A stretch of 64,000 nt of DNA from Monoglobus sp964617455 (GCA_964617455.1 CAZTYF010000005.1:1-64000), one strand, 5' to 3'; positions 37,301 through 45,301 are shown, counted from the stretch's first letter. Made by a program: numbers and translations. The notes: generated from the sequence alone by a model not told the origin.

Positions 37301-38291
37301 TGCTATAATTTACCGCTACCTTGTAACCGAAGATGCGACAAACGAGCCCGGAATCACCTACGATTCCAATGAAAGCCAGTATATCTATGTAAAGGTATAC
37401 CTTGCCGTATACGAAGATGCGGAATATGTAATGGCTGTCCGTTGCGACGCAAACGGCAATACCGATGCCGTAAATGGCGAGCCGCCTTATGATGAGGTTG
37501 CTTTCACCAACTACTATAAGCCCGAGGGTTTGATTGCCAATCCCTATCTCAAGTATGATGTTGAGTCAACGGGCGGACATTGGGAGCAGCCGATAGAACT
37601 GAATGAGGAGGATAATACATTCAGTTGTGACAAGTTGAACCACAGCCACAAGCCCGGCGACACCATCTATCTGCCGGAGGTTGACCTGTCAAGATGGGCA
37701 AAGAAAGATGGCTGCGTCCTGGTGGGCTGGAGCGTCGTTCCGAGACCCGAACTGCTTACCGAACCGGTTAAAACACTCGCAACGGAAGAAGAGTATCTGG
37801 CGCCGGGATTCATTGCCATGTCGGATGAAAAAATCGAGACCGTCTATGCCGTATGGGGCATTGACGAAAACGGCAACGGCCAGGCGGATTACTCCGAGCC
37901 TCGGTTCACCCATATGTATCACGACAACGCCACCTTGGGAGGCACCGTGCCCGTATCCTCCTATGAGTATACCTATGGCACACTGCCCGCGGATGTTGAA
38001 GTAATGATACCGAGCGGCATTGATTTTGCCCCGGGACATGAAACCATGCAAATGGATGTAACCGATGAAAACTTCGATGTCAGACACTATGTCCAAGTGG
38101 GCTGGAGCGCAGAGCCTCATCCCGCCGCCACAAGTGCGGATGAAGCGAATAGCTGGCAGATTCCGTTGGATGGCACCACGCGTAATATCTCAAGCGTAAT
38201 GGATCTTTCCGCCTATGTAATCTGGGCAGAAGACAGTGACCAAGACGGAACGCCGGATTATTCGGCCCCGCCTGCACAACCTGCGGAATAA
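31344..38291 (+). CDS. Giant surface protein with Cna-B/SdrD-like and pilin isopeptide-linker domains
   Basis: 2315 aa, preceded by AAGGAGAG. An N-terminal hydrophobic segment ends TPAFAEG (signal peptide). The first roughly 750 residues are beta-rich with a WNGRDQWGRSLPAG motif. SdrD/Cna-B-like domains follow (ITGFVFMDEPG; VTVWDDANRDGKYDPEE). About residues 1400-2050 contain four or more Spy0128/FctA-type isopeptide-linker domains, each ending in (F)xNTY or FTNTYD and containing AGTYNYTLRQ-like strands. The end has InlB-type repeats and Asp-rich calcium-site-like segments (DENGNGQADYS, DSDQDGTPDYS). No LPxTG, SLH or C-terminal membrane helix is present, so its anchoring is unclear. It follows the SLH protein by 145 bases. 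Confidence 0.85.
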   Translation: MRNENSAAQRTGPIEFFLNTVLHILPILCAVVIAIAALSTTPAFAEGSADMHATADMNYEDVNGHPPTGSPAIQYYTLETAPVNVMGSSTQQQRFKFYANAGETVFIGTSDIGHSGGGKLENSDVVITPPDGSLMYIDLTDETGGKIIGETDPPKGPNGVYMPKYEGEDGKNRIATGYEDAPVAGGYDAYRIDIETPGVYIVDFKSSKSNDPVDKGDDNSFNDVAQWDITVAKKDGESYKAISGRVWIDALVQGALNNYYTYFFCTTRDGYIYKYGTNSLIGGYFALASNSRGLIKNSDNSSFYHSVHEPFQNTANNLTNFVDKNGNDAGISMENPDNDTTDLDAPNHMFLNYPAADLPQDILLPNAKAVGSVTGLHFDGRTGETSNDGDDTKNTTAYVGAGGYFNIKTQDASSYRIVIDMSNMYAKDYHGRDNKECGETGEGHDDEICLGDGNFIFKDVKTGKWYEIDQKEGGSAHGDSEIKEIPEASYGEYGITGGEKPFSYIGQDFGEYRSCGQILLGNAATGSDRVYWNGRDQWGRSLPAGSYFGNNADSPGRVYAQAKAGEIHFPISDPDTKMAYGTSLILLNPPASLPGKDSKEALSKIYYNDQEKSILLSQKKVFNTDTSNKINGYTQWYFNLPHFSSESDTFKNVSDEGAYGKNDYPDVIWYPSEKPAGKSFDENFINKAIEGEASYNDVGGLTKNAAKFESNGADHGIVDLWTHIVSPVEFDIEGQVTLKNAPEHKIITGFVFMDEPGAANGQGFYSLKNNDVALAGATITAYKGSDTSGEEFYTTTSNSDGVYSVPIDTSNYNGNITIKVQMVDEYMKDNSVEPPQKLDGMSLYNVTTVPQDKNSAGSSKKSQTYSELPSISIQTVNLAEKNQRIIEVEDVGYMNEWVKKAIRIQKTWYPQEQYDPTLSSKFNVVGTIDNDGEPLEVYRRNGVVPSLSQGEVVDLQDLPGTTYRIKGDNESDGKIYGEDIIPASDDVTINYKVTEVIDQTEVEPKEEVADDPTTAWEGYMKDNSTVSTLLMKKENYQTADGKTVDLWLFSNRIYPSDLEVTVWDDANRDGKYDPEETPMPSARVRVEKFTVSTDTNDLTGSTQGSLGYKKEPGGTGQTEFLANDQSLPADADGKVKLYGLNAGKYRITVLPPEEEDSETDVNAKHTISSWNHNNDVYSKLKTEGQESQFDQTAKAKGYSKGREITIIIKIGNNTENFVRAGYAPPGSKNGGIEISKSVVLDQETSPEMQGFIISGNGNGTNGPVEAPKFNFELMLEQPPIVKDSDTENGPVSVDAPIFNAVENQYDGSTKLEFKKTEFEDKEVWDATFSLTAGSKIFIPNVQPNISYKIFEYVNGNDPDIDPLNRPNGSLTDPNATPMPKGFSIKNQIGSGRIQEGQVPGTGGDLTINYINSYNPEPITGYAETAPETATGETYDFKIKPQVKLIADGREPQSTDTFKLLLEPVGEAPEFKLEGGNTYDGLVVNSDNIGYNGNDATTPLSFGSNVSATFDKAGTYNYTLRQALPFKDGIDAIPGVSYDPTVYTLTVTVEHQYAQLAITSAKWSSTNGEFKDGNPLVFTNTYDSNVNVPILGTQIVESEIDGISADSFDRQFTYSITYDGVKNVGTDDDYVKPGEQVYPGELTQDNNTVGNNNSNIDFGNITFTPEMAGESKDEPKIYKYTIEQTKQPIGVGEPKLNPIEVYIAVYKETVNENGTIKEVVAYNFRDENGISLTGSGGFTFINTYSAELKTTLSELGVTLKTTVEGNRTPIIHNGDKFRFVLTGNDSESVKALGDKEVVFTYDATEDQTDAVDVDISQDILTFTNTGEYSFTLREVDPNTESDAGFEPIPGMTYDNDLDVITVVVTAPPTPDGTLKAELQQKITAIATEDKNQVTFVNTFDKDIQGIAVEGVKVVKSELADITASDFVDKFSFTLEPAGSKTVGDAEFGDVNGPEPDKNAVPNDRGSGSVFAFPLTFKAEQAGKTEDSAIIYRYLVTEDATNEPGITYDSNESQYIYVKVYLAVYEDAEYVMAVRCDANGNTDAVNGEPPYDEVAFTNYYKPEGLIANPYLKYDVESTGGHWEQPIELNEEDNTFSCDKLNHSHKPGDTIYLPEVDLSRWAKKDGCVLVGWSVVPRPELLTEPVKTLATEEEYLAPGFIAMSDEKIETVYAVWGIDENGNGQADYSEPRFTHMYHDNATLGGTVPVSSYEYTYGTLPADVEVMIPSGIDFAPGHETMQMDVTDENFDVRHYVQVGWSAEPHPAATSADEANSWQIPLDGTTRNISSVMDLSAYVIWAEDSDQDGTPDYSAPPAQPAE

Positions 38292-38299
38292 GCTAATCC

Positions 38300-38340
38300 A
38301 AAGCCGACCGGGCCCTCAAAGCCCGGCCGGCTTTCTCTTT
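38300..38340 (+). terminator. Terminator after the giant surface protein gene
   Basis: 14-bp stem AAAGCCGACCGGGC/GCCCGGCCGGCTTT with one mismatch, followed by CTCTTTG, which is a modest U-tract. Confidence 0.7.
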
Positions 38341-38371
38341 GCCGATTTAAAATAAAATCACAAAAAAACAG

Positions 38372-38400
38372 TTGAAAACCGAGGGGATATGTGATAAAAT
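38372..38400 (+). promoter_or_regulatory. Promoter of the transketolase genes
   Basis: TTGAAA, 17-bp spacer, TAAAAT, 43 bases before the ATG at 38444. Confidence 0.7.
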
Positions 38401-38443
38401 GGTCTTCGGAGAGATATAAATTTATCAAAAAGGGGGATTTCAT

Positions 38444-39295
38444 ATGGATTCAAAGGAAATCAATGAGCTGAAGCTCCACGCCGCCCATGTGAGAAAGATG
38501 GCATTGGAAGCCGTTCATTCGGCGGGTGCGGGCCATCCGGGCGGTTCTCTTTCCGTGGCCGACATTCTCACATATCTGTACTTCAAAGAGCTGAATGTGG
38601 ACCCGAAGGATGCGAAAAACCCGGACAGAGACAGGTTTGTGCTGTCAAAGGGCCATTGCTCCCCTGCCCTCTACGGAGTTTTGGCAGAGGCGGGATTTAT
38701 ACCCAAAGAAGATATCAAGGGCTTCAGGAGCATTGACAGTTATCTTCAGGGCCATCCCGATATGAAAAAGGTGAACGGCGTGGATATGTCCACGGGCTCT
38801 TTGGGCCAGGGAATCAGCGCCGCAAACGGAATGGCTTTGGCGGGAAAGCTGGACGGCAGGAGCTATAGGGTTTATGCCGCCATGGGCGACGGCGAAATCG
38901 AAGAAGGCGAGGTATGGGAGGCCGCCATGTTTGCCGCCCACTATAAGCTTGACAACCTGACCGCATTCCTGGACTACAACGGCCTTCAAATCGACGGCGA
39001 CATCACCAAAGTTATGAACTCGACGCCCATCGACAAGAAATTCGAGGCGTTCAATTGGCACGTCATTCGAATCGACGCCCATGATTTCAATCAAATCGAG
39101 GCGGCGGTGAATGAGGCAAAGGCCACCAAGGGCTGCCCCACTTTGGTTTTGGCAAAATCCACCAAGGGCAAGGGTGTGTCCTTTATGGAAGGTCAGGCGG
39201 CATGGCACGGCACCGCTCCCAACGACGAGCAGTATGAGCAGGCCATATCCGAGCTTGACGCATATATCGATTCTATCGGAGGTGACACAAAATGA
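38444..39295 (+). CDS. Transketolase, N-terminal (thiamine diphosphate-binding) subunit
   Basis: 283 aa, ribosome binding site GGGGG. It equals the first half of a full transketolase: AGHPGGSLSVADIL, DRFVLSKGH, and the TPP motif starting GDGEIEEGEVWEA and ending LDYNGLQIDG. Transketolase transfers two-carbon ketol units in the pentose phosphate pathway. Many anaerobic Firmicutes encode it as two chains. The stop codon overlaps the C-subunit start by 4 bases (ATGA), ensuring equal translation. Confidence 0.95.
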   Translation: MDSKEINELKLHAAHVRKMALEAVHSAGAGHPGGSLSVADILTYLYFKELNVDPKDAKNPDRDRFVLSKGHCSPALYGVLAEAGFIPKEDIKGFRSIDSYLQGHPDMKKVNGVDMSTGSLGQGISAANGMALAGKLDGRSYRVYAAMGDGEIEEGEVWEAAMFAAHYKLDNLTAFLDYNGLQIDGDITKVMNSTPIDKKFEAFNWHVIRIDAHDFNQIEAAVNEAKATKGCPTLVLAKSTKGKGVSFMEGQAAWHGTAPNDEQYEQAISELDAYIDSIGGDTK

Positions 39296-40245
39296 AGTAT
39301 AAATTAGGAGAAAGCATCGCAACCCGCCAGGCCTACGGAGAGGCACTGGTGGAATACGGCAGCGACCCGAGAATCGTCGTTATGGATGCGGACCTTTCCA
39401 AATCCACCAAAACCGACGGCTTCAAGGCCGCCTATCCGGAGAGGTTCATCAACACCGGCATTGCGGAAGGCAATATGATGGCCACCGCGGCGGGAATTTC
39501 CACCTGCGGCAAAATCGTTTTCGCCAGCTCCTTTGCCATGTTTGCGGCAGGCAGAGCTTTTGAGCAAATCAGAAACTCCATCGGCTATCCTCACCTGAAT
39601 GTGAAAATCGGAGCCACCCATGCGGGCATCTCCGTGGGCGAGGACGGCGCCTCCCACCAGTGCCTGGAGGATATAGGCCTTATGCGCACAATCCCGGGCA
39701 TGGTCATCCTGAACCCGGCAGATGCGGTGGAATCCAACTTGGCCGTGAAGGCGGCTATTGACTATGACGGCCCCGTGTATTTGAGATTCGGCAGATTGCC
39801 CGTTCCCACCATCTTCGACGAGAGCTATAAGTTCGAAATCGGCAAGGGTGTGGAGCTCAGCGAGGGCACCGACGTCACCCTGATAGGCACGGGACTTTTG
39901 GTTCCCGCCTGCTCCGAAGCCGCGGAGATTTTGAAGGGCGAGGGCATCAGCGCCGCCGTTGTGAATATGGCCACCATCAAGCCCATCGACAAAGACATAA
40001 TCATCAAGGCCGCCCAAAAGACCGGCGCCATTGTCACCGCGGAGGAGCACAATATCATCGGCGGTTTGGGCAGCGCCGTGGCGGAAGTCTTGGTTGAAAA
40101 CGCCCCCGTTCCCATGCAGCGGGTGGGCACCCGCGACGTCTTTGGACGCTCCGGAAAGCCCTATCCCCTCCTGGAGATGTACGGTTTGGACGCCAAAACA
40201 ATCGCAGAAAAAGCCAAAGCTGCCATTGCAATGAAGGCGAAATAA
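39292..40245 (+). CDS. Transketolase, C-terminal subunit
   Basis: 317 aa. It contains the pyrimidine-binding domain with the conserved glutamate region FINTGIAEGNMMATAAG and the THAGISVGEDGASHQ loop, then the C-terminal domain (TAEEHNIIGGLGSAVAEV). It completes the enzyme begun by the preceding gene, with which it overlaps. Transcription ends at the hairpins after the stop codon. Confidence 0.95.
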   Translation: MKYKLGESIATRQAYGEALVEYGSDPRIVVMDADLSKSTKTDGFKAAYPERFINTGIAEGNMMATAAGISTCGKIVFASSFAMFAAGRAFEQIRNSIGYPHLNVKIGATHAGISVGEDGASHQCLEDIGLMRTIPGMVILNPADAVESNLAVKAAIDYDGPVYLRFGRLPVPTIFDESYKFEIGKGVELSEGTDVTLIGTGLLVPACSEAAEILKGEGISAAVVNMATIKPIDKDIIIKAAQKTGAIVTAEEHNIIGGLGSAVAEVLVENAPVPMQRVGTRDVFGRSGKPYPLLEMYGLDAKTIAEKAKAAIAMKAK

Positions 40246-40256
40246 TGCACCGAATC

Positions 40257-40287
40257 GGAGCCCGGCCCAAGAGGCGGGCTCCTTTTT
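40257..40287 (+). terminator. Terminator of the transketolase genes
   Basis: Stem GGAGCCCG/CGGGCTCC, then TTTTT, 12 bases after the stop. Confidence 0.88.
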
Positions 40288-40403
40288 CTTGCCCCGAATC
40301 CGCCCGCAGCCTTGATTTAGGCCCTTTTGACGGGTTTGAGGATTTGGGCGGATATCCCCTTTTTCGATTTCGGAAAATCCTTGTGCGAGATACACAAAAT
40401 TCA

Positions 40404-40426
40404 CCGCCTCGGGGCGGGTATTTTTT
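40404..40426 (+). terminator. Second hairpin with U-tract before murT
   Basis: Short stem CCGCC/GGCGG with TCGG loop, then GTATTTTTT. It backs up the upstream terminator just ahead of the murT promoter. Confidence 0.6.
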
Positions 40427-40439
40427 ATGCATAATATAC

Positions 40440-40468
40440 TTGAAATGAGGGCGGTTTTGGGATATAAT
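40440..40468 (+). promoter_or_regulatory. Promoter of murT-gatD
   Basis: TTGAAA, 17-bp spacer, TATAAT. The expected start (about 40475) leaves only about 15 bases before the ATG at 40490 and no Shine-Dalgarno. Confidence 0.75.
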
Positions 40469-40489
40469 GTATCATAATTGGGTTTTTGT

Positions 40490-41914
40490 ATGCTCAAAAA
40501 AATCGAAGAGGGCAGCGGGAGGATTGAACCGGTGAATTCGCTCAGGAAAATTTTGGCGGTGTGGCTTGCCAAGGCGGCGGCCGTGGCGGGAAGGCTTATC
40601 GGAAAAAAGTCGTCTGCCACTCCCGGAGTGCTGGCTCTCAAGATTTGCCCGAACCTTATCGGCCTTTTGGCGGAGAATGTGGAGAAGGGGGTTGTGGTCA
40701 CCTGCGGCACCAACGGAAAGACCACCACGAACAATCTGCTGAATTCCTCACTGAAGAAATACGGATATACCACCGTTTGCAACACATTGGGCGCCAATAT
40801 GATAGGGGGAATAGCCACCGCCTTTGCCCTGTCCTGCGATATTTTCGGCAGGCTCAAGGCGGACTATGCGGTTTTGGAGGTGGATGAGGCCTCCGCGCGG
40901 CGGGTGTTCAAATACATAAAGCCCGACTATATGATAATCACCAACCTGTTTCGGGACCAGCTTGACCGATACGGAGAGATTGACATCACTTTGGACCTGC
41001 TGACCGAGGCCATTGATATGGCGGAGGGAGTCAAACTGATACTCAACGGCGACGACCCTTTGACCGCCTCTTTCGGAGAGGGACGGGATGCGGTGTATTT
41101 CGGAATTTCCGAGCAGGTGCTCCCGGAGACCAACGAGACCAAAGAGGGCAGATTTTGCCTGAAATGCGGCGCCGAGCAGGAGTACAACTACTTCCACTAC
41201 AGCCAGTTGGGGGACTACTATTGCCCCAACTGCGGCAACAGGCGGCCGCCCATAGACTATGCCGCCACGGAGGTTGACCTGTCCGAATCCATGAAGTTTC
41301 GGGTGGGGGATAAGAAAATCGATGTGAACTATCGGGGTTTCTATAACATATATAACATTTTGGCGGTGTATGCCGCGCTCAATACCATGGGAATCGGGAC
41401 GGACAACTTCAACGACATTTTGTCCGACTATAAACCCCAAATCGGAAGGATGGAGCTCATCCCCATCGGGGGCAAACCCTTCATTTTGAACCTTGCCAAA
41501 AACCCGGCGGGCTTCAATCAGGCGATTCAGACGGTCATATTGGACAAGAGGCCCAAGGATGTGATTGTGGCCATAAACGATTTGGCCAACGACGGACGGG
41601 ACGTGTCCTGGCTGTGGGATGTGGACTTTGACAAGCTCGGGGATGCCAATCTCGGGCTCCTCATAACAACGGGAATACGGCGGTATGATATGGAGCTTCG
41701 GTTCAAATATGCCGATATGAAGATTGATTTGAACACGGATAATCTGAAAGAGGCCCTGGAGAAATGCCTGAACAACCGAGAGAGCCGTGTGTGCTATGTG
41801 TTGGTGAATTACACGGTTCTGTATTCCGCCCAAAGCACCATGCTTGAATACCAAAAAGAGGCGGAGGAGAGCCCGAAAAAATCCGAGGAAACAAACAAGG
41901 GGGAGGCAGGCTGA
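40490..41914 (+). CDS. murT: Lipid II isoglutaminyl synthase, Mur ligase subunit MurT
   Basis: 474 aa. With GatD it amidates the D-glutamate of lipid II to D-isoglutamine. P-loop CGTNGKTTT (72-80), a four-cysteine ribbon inserted in the central domain (CLKCG ... CPNCG), the family's NPAGFNQ block, and a C-terminal DUF1727 region (DVSWLWDVDFD) are all present. TTG 40478 would give four extra residues; ATG 40490 is chosen, though neither has a ribosome binding site because the promoter is so close. gatD starts 4 bases after the stop. Confidence 0.93.
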   Translation: MLKKIEEGSGRIEPVNSLRKILAVWLAKAAAVAGRLIGKKSSATPGVLALKICPNLIGLLAENVEKGVVVTCGTNGKTTTNNLLNSSLKKYGYTTVCNTLGANMIGGIATAFALSCDIFGRLKADYAVLEVDEASARRVFKYIKPDYMIITNLFRDQLDRYGEIDITLDLLTEAIDMAEGVKLILNGDDPLTASFGEGRDAVYFGISEQVLPETNETKEGRFCLKCGAEQEYNYFHYSQLGDYYCPNCGNRRPPIDYAATEVDLSESMKFRVGDKKIDVNYRGFYNIYNILAVYAALNTMGIGTDNFNDILSDYKPQIGRMELIPIGGKPFILNLAKNPAGFNQAIQTVILDKRPKDVIVAINDLANDGRDVSWLWDVDFDKLGDANLGLLITTGIRRYDMELRFKYADMKIDLNTDNLKEALEKCLNNRESRVCYVLVNYTVLYSAQSTMLEYQKEAEESPKKSEETNKGEAG

Positions 41915-41917
41915 GGA

Positions 41918-42673
41918 ATGGCGAAGTATGAGATTAACATAGTGCACCTGTTCCCCGACTTGCTCAACCTTTACGGAGACCGGGGCAATATAGCCTGTAT
42001 GGAAAAGCGCCTGACTTGGCGGGGAATCGAGGCCCATGTGAGAACCTGCACCAACAGAGACAGCAGCATTGACTTATCCGGAGCGGATATTATCTTCGTG
42101 GGCGGCGGCTCCGACCGAGAGCAGGAGATTGTTTGCGGCCTGCTCCTTGAGAAAAAAGAGGAGCTTTCGGCCTATGCGGAAAGCGGCGGCGTTTTGGTGG
42201 CGGTCTGCGGCGGATATCAGCTTCTCGGGAAATACTACAAAACCGCCGACACGAAAATCGAGGGATTGGGAATTCTGGATCTGTACACCGATTCGGGAGA
42301 TACCCGCCTTATTGGCAATGTGGTCCTCAAGTGCGACGGGTTTGGTATGCCTGTGGTGGGCTTTGAAAACCATGCGGGAAGGACCTATTTGGGAAGCGGA
42401 GTGAAACCCTTGGGAAAGGTCCTGTACGGCAACGGCAACAACGGAACCGACGGATATGAGGGTGCGGTGTATAAAAACGTCATCGCCACATATCTTCACG
42501 GGCCCCTTTTGCCCAAGAACCCGCAGCTTTGCGACAATATTTTGGAGCGGGCCCTGAGACGGAAATACCCGAATTTCGAAGGCACGGGCCCCTTGGATGA
42601 CGAAACGGAGAGAACTGCCAACGGATTCATTGCGGAGAAATACGGGGGAAAATCCCCAAAGGTTCGCCGATGA
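41918..42673 (+). CDS. gatD: Lipid II isoglutaminyl synthase, glutaminase subunit GatD
   Basis: 251 aa class I glutamine amidotransferase of the CobB/CobQ type. LYGDRGN near the N-terminus, GGGSDREQ, the nucleophile Cys97 in AVCGGYQLLG, and the catalytic His in YLHGPLLPKNP are visible. It supplies ammonia to MurT; the pair is always adjacent in Firmicutes. Ribosome binding site GGGGGAGG lies inside the murT end. Confidence 0.95.
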   Translation: MAKYEINIVHLFPDLLNLYGDRGNIACMEKRLTWRGIEAHVRTCTNRDSSIDLSGADIIFVGGGSDREQEIVCGLLLEKKEELSAYAESGGVLVAVCGGYQLLGKYYKTADTKIEGLGILDLYTDSGDTRLIGNVVLKCDGFGMPVVGFENHAGRTYLGSGVKPLGKVLYGNGNNGTDGYEGAVYKNVIATYLHGPLLPKNPQLCDNILERALRRKYPNFEGTGPLDDETERTANGFIAEKYGGKSPKVRR

Positions 42674-42721
42674 TGCCGACGGCCCGAAGAACGGCCCGGG
42701 TTTGACGGAAGTTTTTAATAG

Positions 42722-42744
42722 AATGTTAATCTCAGCTTAACATT
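42722..42744. promoter_or_regulatory. Palindrome upstream of the membrane-fusion gene, possible operator
   Basis: Perfect 8-bp arms AATGTTAA/TTAACATT around a 7-base spacer, about 30 bases upstream of a TAAAAT -10-like hexamer (42773-42778) and about 95 bases before the start codon at 42837. The matching -35 is weak. Confidence 0.45.
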
Positions 42745-42836
42745 TCCGTGATGAAAGTGCGGAAATAATATGATAAAATGGAAACGTGTATGTTTGGGTA
42801 TGTGAAGGGATACTGCCCCATACGGGAGGACAACGG

Positions 42837-45278
42837 ATGAGTTTTTTTGGAAAATTGTTTTCCGACAAGGACAAGAAAAAGGAAAACAATGAGTCGGAAT
42901 ATCTCGATCGGGTATATGAAAGCCTAAGCGACGGGTTCGATCCGGACCCGGACAGGATTTTGGACGAAAACAGCCCGAAAGACCCCACATGGGCATATGA
43001 CGAAATCGAGGCGGTTGAGCCCGAGGCGCCTGTTTCGGATTCGGATGAGCCTTTGGAGCCGATTTTGGATTCGGATGAGGCCGAGGAGCCGATTTCGGAT
43101 TCGGATGAGGCCGAGGAGCCGATTTCGGATACTTTTGAAGAGGAGGCCGAGTTCGCCGATTTTGTGGATGTGGCGGAAGAGCCGGAGGATGTGGATTTGG
43201 ACACCGTCCGGGAAGAGCCGCCCGAGGAGAGCGTATCTTTCGATACCGAGCCGATTGACCTTGCGGAAGAGGATCGGGAAGGCGAAGACCTTATTGACGG
43301 TCCCAAGGAGGCCCCGCCTCGGGAAGAGGCGGCGGAGGAAGATGTCTTTGCCTATGATATTCCGGTGGAAGAAGAGGATATCCGAGATGAAGCCGAGGAG
43401 AGTTCCGTCGGCGATTTTGACTTGTCCGAAATTATCCCCGAAGTTGTCGAAGAAGAGCCCGAAGAAGCCGAAGCCCTCGATGAGGACGGGGATGTTGCGG
43501 GCGATGAATATGAGACCGAGGATTTGGAGAATTTGGAGGATACCAAGGGCGACACCGATGAGATGGATGCGGAAGAGCTCCTAAATGCCATGCGGGACGC
43601 CGACAGCTATATGGAGGGTGTCTCTGCGGCGGCGTATCCCGAAGAGGATTCGGCCTATGCCCTTTTGAATGATGACATCGACAGAGACACCATATATACC
43701 GCCTATGCTCCGAAGAGTATGAGGCCGAAGGTGACCGAAACCTCCTATTACGATTTGGACGAGATGGGAGAGCTGGAAGAGGAAGAGGCGGAGCCAAAAA
43801 AGGCGGGCAGGTTTAAGGCCTTTGTGACCAAAAAGAAGAAGTGGATTATCGGTGCGGGGGTTGCCGCAGCCGTTGTGTTGCTGACGGTGGGTGTACTGTT
43901 TTTTGCACGGCTTCGGATGAATCCCCTTATGGGCTACACCGAGATATATGTTTCAAAGGGAAATATCATAAAGACCATGGAAGCGGGGGGCAATGTGGAG
44001 CCCAACGCCAAATACAACATAATCCCTCCGGTGGGGGGCACGATAACCGAGTCGCCTCTCAATGCGGGAGATGCGGTTCTTGCGGGAGAGCTTGTATATA
44101 AAATAGACGACACAAACGCCCAGATTGCGGTTCAGCAGGCCCAAAATGCGGTCAGCAGAGCCCAACAGGCGACCGTGACCGACACTTCATCTTCGGGACG
44201 GGTCAATATATACGCCAACTCCTCGGGCACCGTAAGCGGACTTTCCATATCCCCGGGCAGCCGCATAAGCGGAGGCCAGATTGCCACCATAACCCAGGCC
44301 AACGGCACGGAGATTGGGCTTATTCCCTCCGTCACGGGAACCGTCGAAAGAGTGAATGTGAGCAACGGGTCCACGGTAAGTTCGGGCCAGGTGGTTGCCG
44401 TGGTGGCAAGCGACGGCGGCTACGGTTCGTCATCCGATTCAAGCACTCGGGAAAATGACATAACCGCCGCGGATTTGGCTCTTGAGCAGGCCCAAAAAGA
44501 TTTGGAAAAATACAAGATAGCGGCGCCCATCGACGGCACGATTTTGGTCAAGAACGCCAAAGTGGGGGACAGCGTTGTGGAAGGACAGACCGACACCCCC
44601 ATGATGGTCATTGCGGATATGAGCAAAATGAAGCTCAAAATCGATGTGGACGAGTTGGACATTTGGAATATAGAAGTGGGTCAGACTGTTGTTATCACGG
44701 TGGGGGCCATCCCCGGGGAGACTTTCAGCGGCGAGATTACCAACATAGCCGGTGAAGGCGAAAAGAAGGGGGACGGCGTCACGGCCTATGCTGTTGAGAT
44801 AACCGTAAACGACCCGGGCAAAATCAAGTCGGGTATGAATGTTGACGCGAAGATAATCATCGATTCCGCCATCAATGTGCTGTCTCTGCCCGAAGAGGCC
44901 CTCTATGAGTCCGACGGGGAGAATGCCCTTGTCATCACGGACGGCGGCTCGGAAGAGAATGTGGTGGATTCCGCGGAATATCCCGACATCACCGTCCCGG
45001 AGGGATTCAGACTTGTCAAAATAAAATACGGTGTAAACGACGGTGACAATGTGGAGATACTTTCGGGCCTCAATGTGGGAGACGGAGTGCTCTACAAAGC
45101 GGCGGAGGATGAGACGGGTAATTCCGATTCGGATAAAAAGGACAGCCCCGGCAAGACGGAACAAAATCCCGGATCGGAAGGAAGTTCGGAAGCGGAGAAT
45201 TCCGAAGCGACCCCCGAGGAAAATTCCGAAAATATCGAGTCAACCGGCAGGGCAGCCACCGATATTACGGATATTTAG
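42837..45278 (+). CDS. HlyD/MacA-like membrane-fusion protein with long acidic cytoplasmic N-terminus
   Basis: 813 aa; start set by GGGAGGA 8 bases upstream (the frame is open 51 bases further). Residues 1-335 are extremely Asp/Glu-rich with a repeated EEPISDSDEA unit and no recognised fold. One membrane helix follows (about 336-360, KKKKWIIGAG onward), then a lipoyl-like half-motif pair (NIIPPVGGTITESPLNAGDAV; IAAPIDGTILVKNAKVGD), a coiled region and beta-barrel domains of the MacA type. A Ser/Glu-rich tail ends the protein. MacA-like proteins work with MacB permeases; the following permease fits. The acidic N-domain is unusual for the family. Confidence 0.85.
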   Translation: MSFFGKLFSDKDKKKENNESEYLDRVYESLSDGFDPDPDRILDENSPKDPTWAYDEIEAVEPEAPVSDSDEPLEPILDSDEAEEPISDSDEAEEPISDTFEEEAEFADFVDVAEEPEDVDLDTVREEPPEESVSFDTEPIDLAEEDREGEDLIDGPKEAPPREEAAEEDVFAYDIPVEEEDIRDEAEESSVGDFDLSEIIPEVVEEEPEEAEALDEDGDVAGDEYETEDLENLEDTKGDTDEMDAEELLNAMRDADSYMEGVSAAAYPEEDSAYALLNDDIDRDTIYTAYAPKSMRPKVTETSYYDLDEMGELEEEEAEPKKAGRFKAFVTKKKKWIIGAGVAAAVVLLTVGVLFFARLRMNPLMGYTEIYVSKGNIIKTMEAGGNVEPNAKYNIIPPVGGTITESPLNAGDAVLAGELVYKIDDTNAQIAVQQAQNAVSRAQQATVTDTSSSGRVNIYANSSGTVSGLSISPGSRISGGQIATITQANGTEIGLIPSVTGTVERVNVSNGSTVSSGQVVAVVASDGGYGSSSDSSTRENDITAADLALEQAQKDLEKYKIAAPIDGTILVKNAKVGDSVVEGQTDTPMMVIADMSKMKLKIDVDELDIWNIEVGQTVVITVGAIPGETFSGEITNIAGEGEKKGDGVTAYAVEITVNDPGKIKSGMNVDAKIIIDSAINVLSLPEEALYESDGENALVITDGGSEENVVDSAEYPDITVPEGFRLVKIKYGVNDGDNVEILSGLNVGDGVLYKAAEDETGNSDSDKKDSPGKTEQNPGSEGSSEAENSEATPEENSENIESTGRAATDITDI

Positions 45279-45301
45279 TTTTGATTTAAAACTTACGGAG
45301 A

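Noticed and set aside
37500..38291. LPxTG or C-terminal membrane anchor in the giant surface protein.
   Set aside because: The C-terminus ends in an Asp/Pro-rich tail without LPxTG, hydrophobic helix or basic tail.
39304..40857. A 517-codon open frame on the minus strand.
   Set aside because: It is antisense to the transketolase C-subunit and murT start, whose family motifs are unmistakable. Its protein is Gly/His/Asn-rich in the way of third-position shadows, and no ribosome binding site fits.
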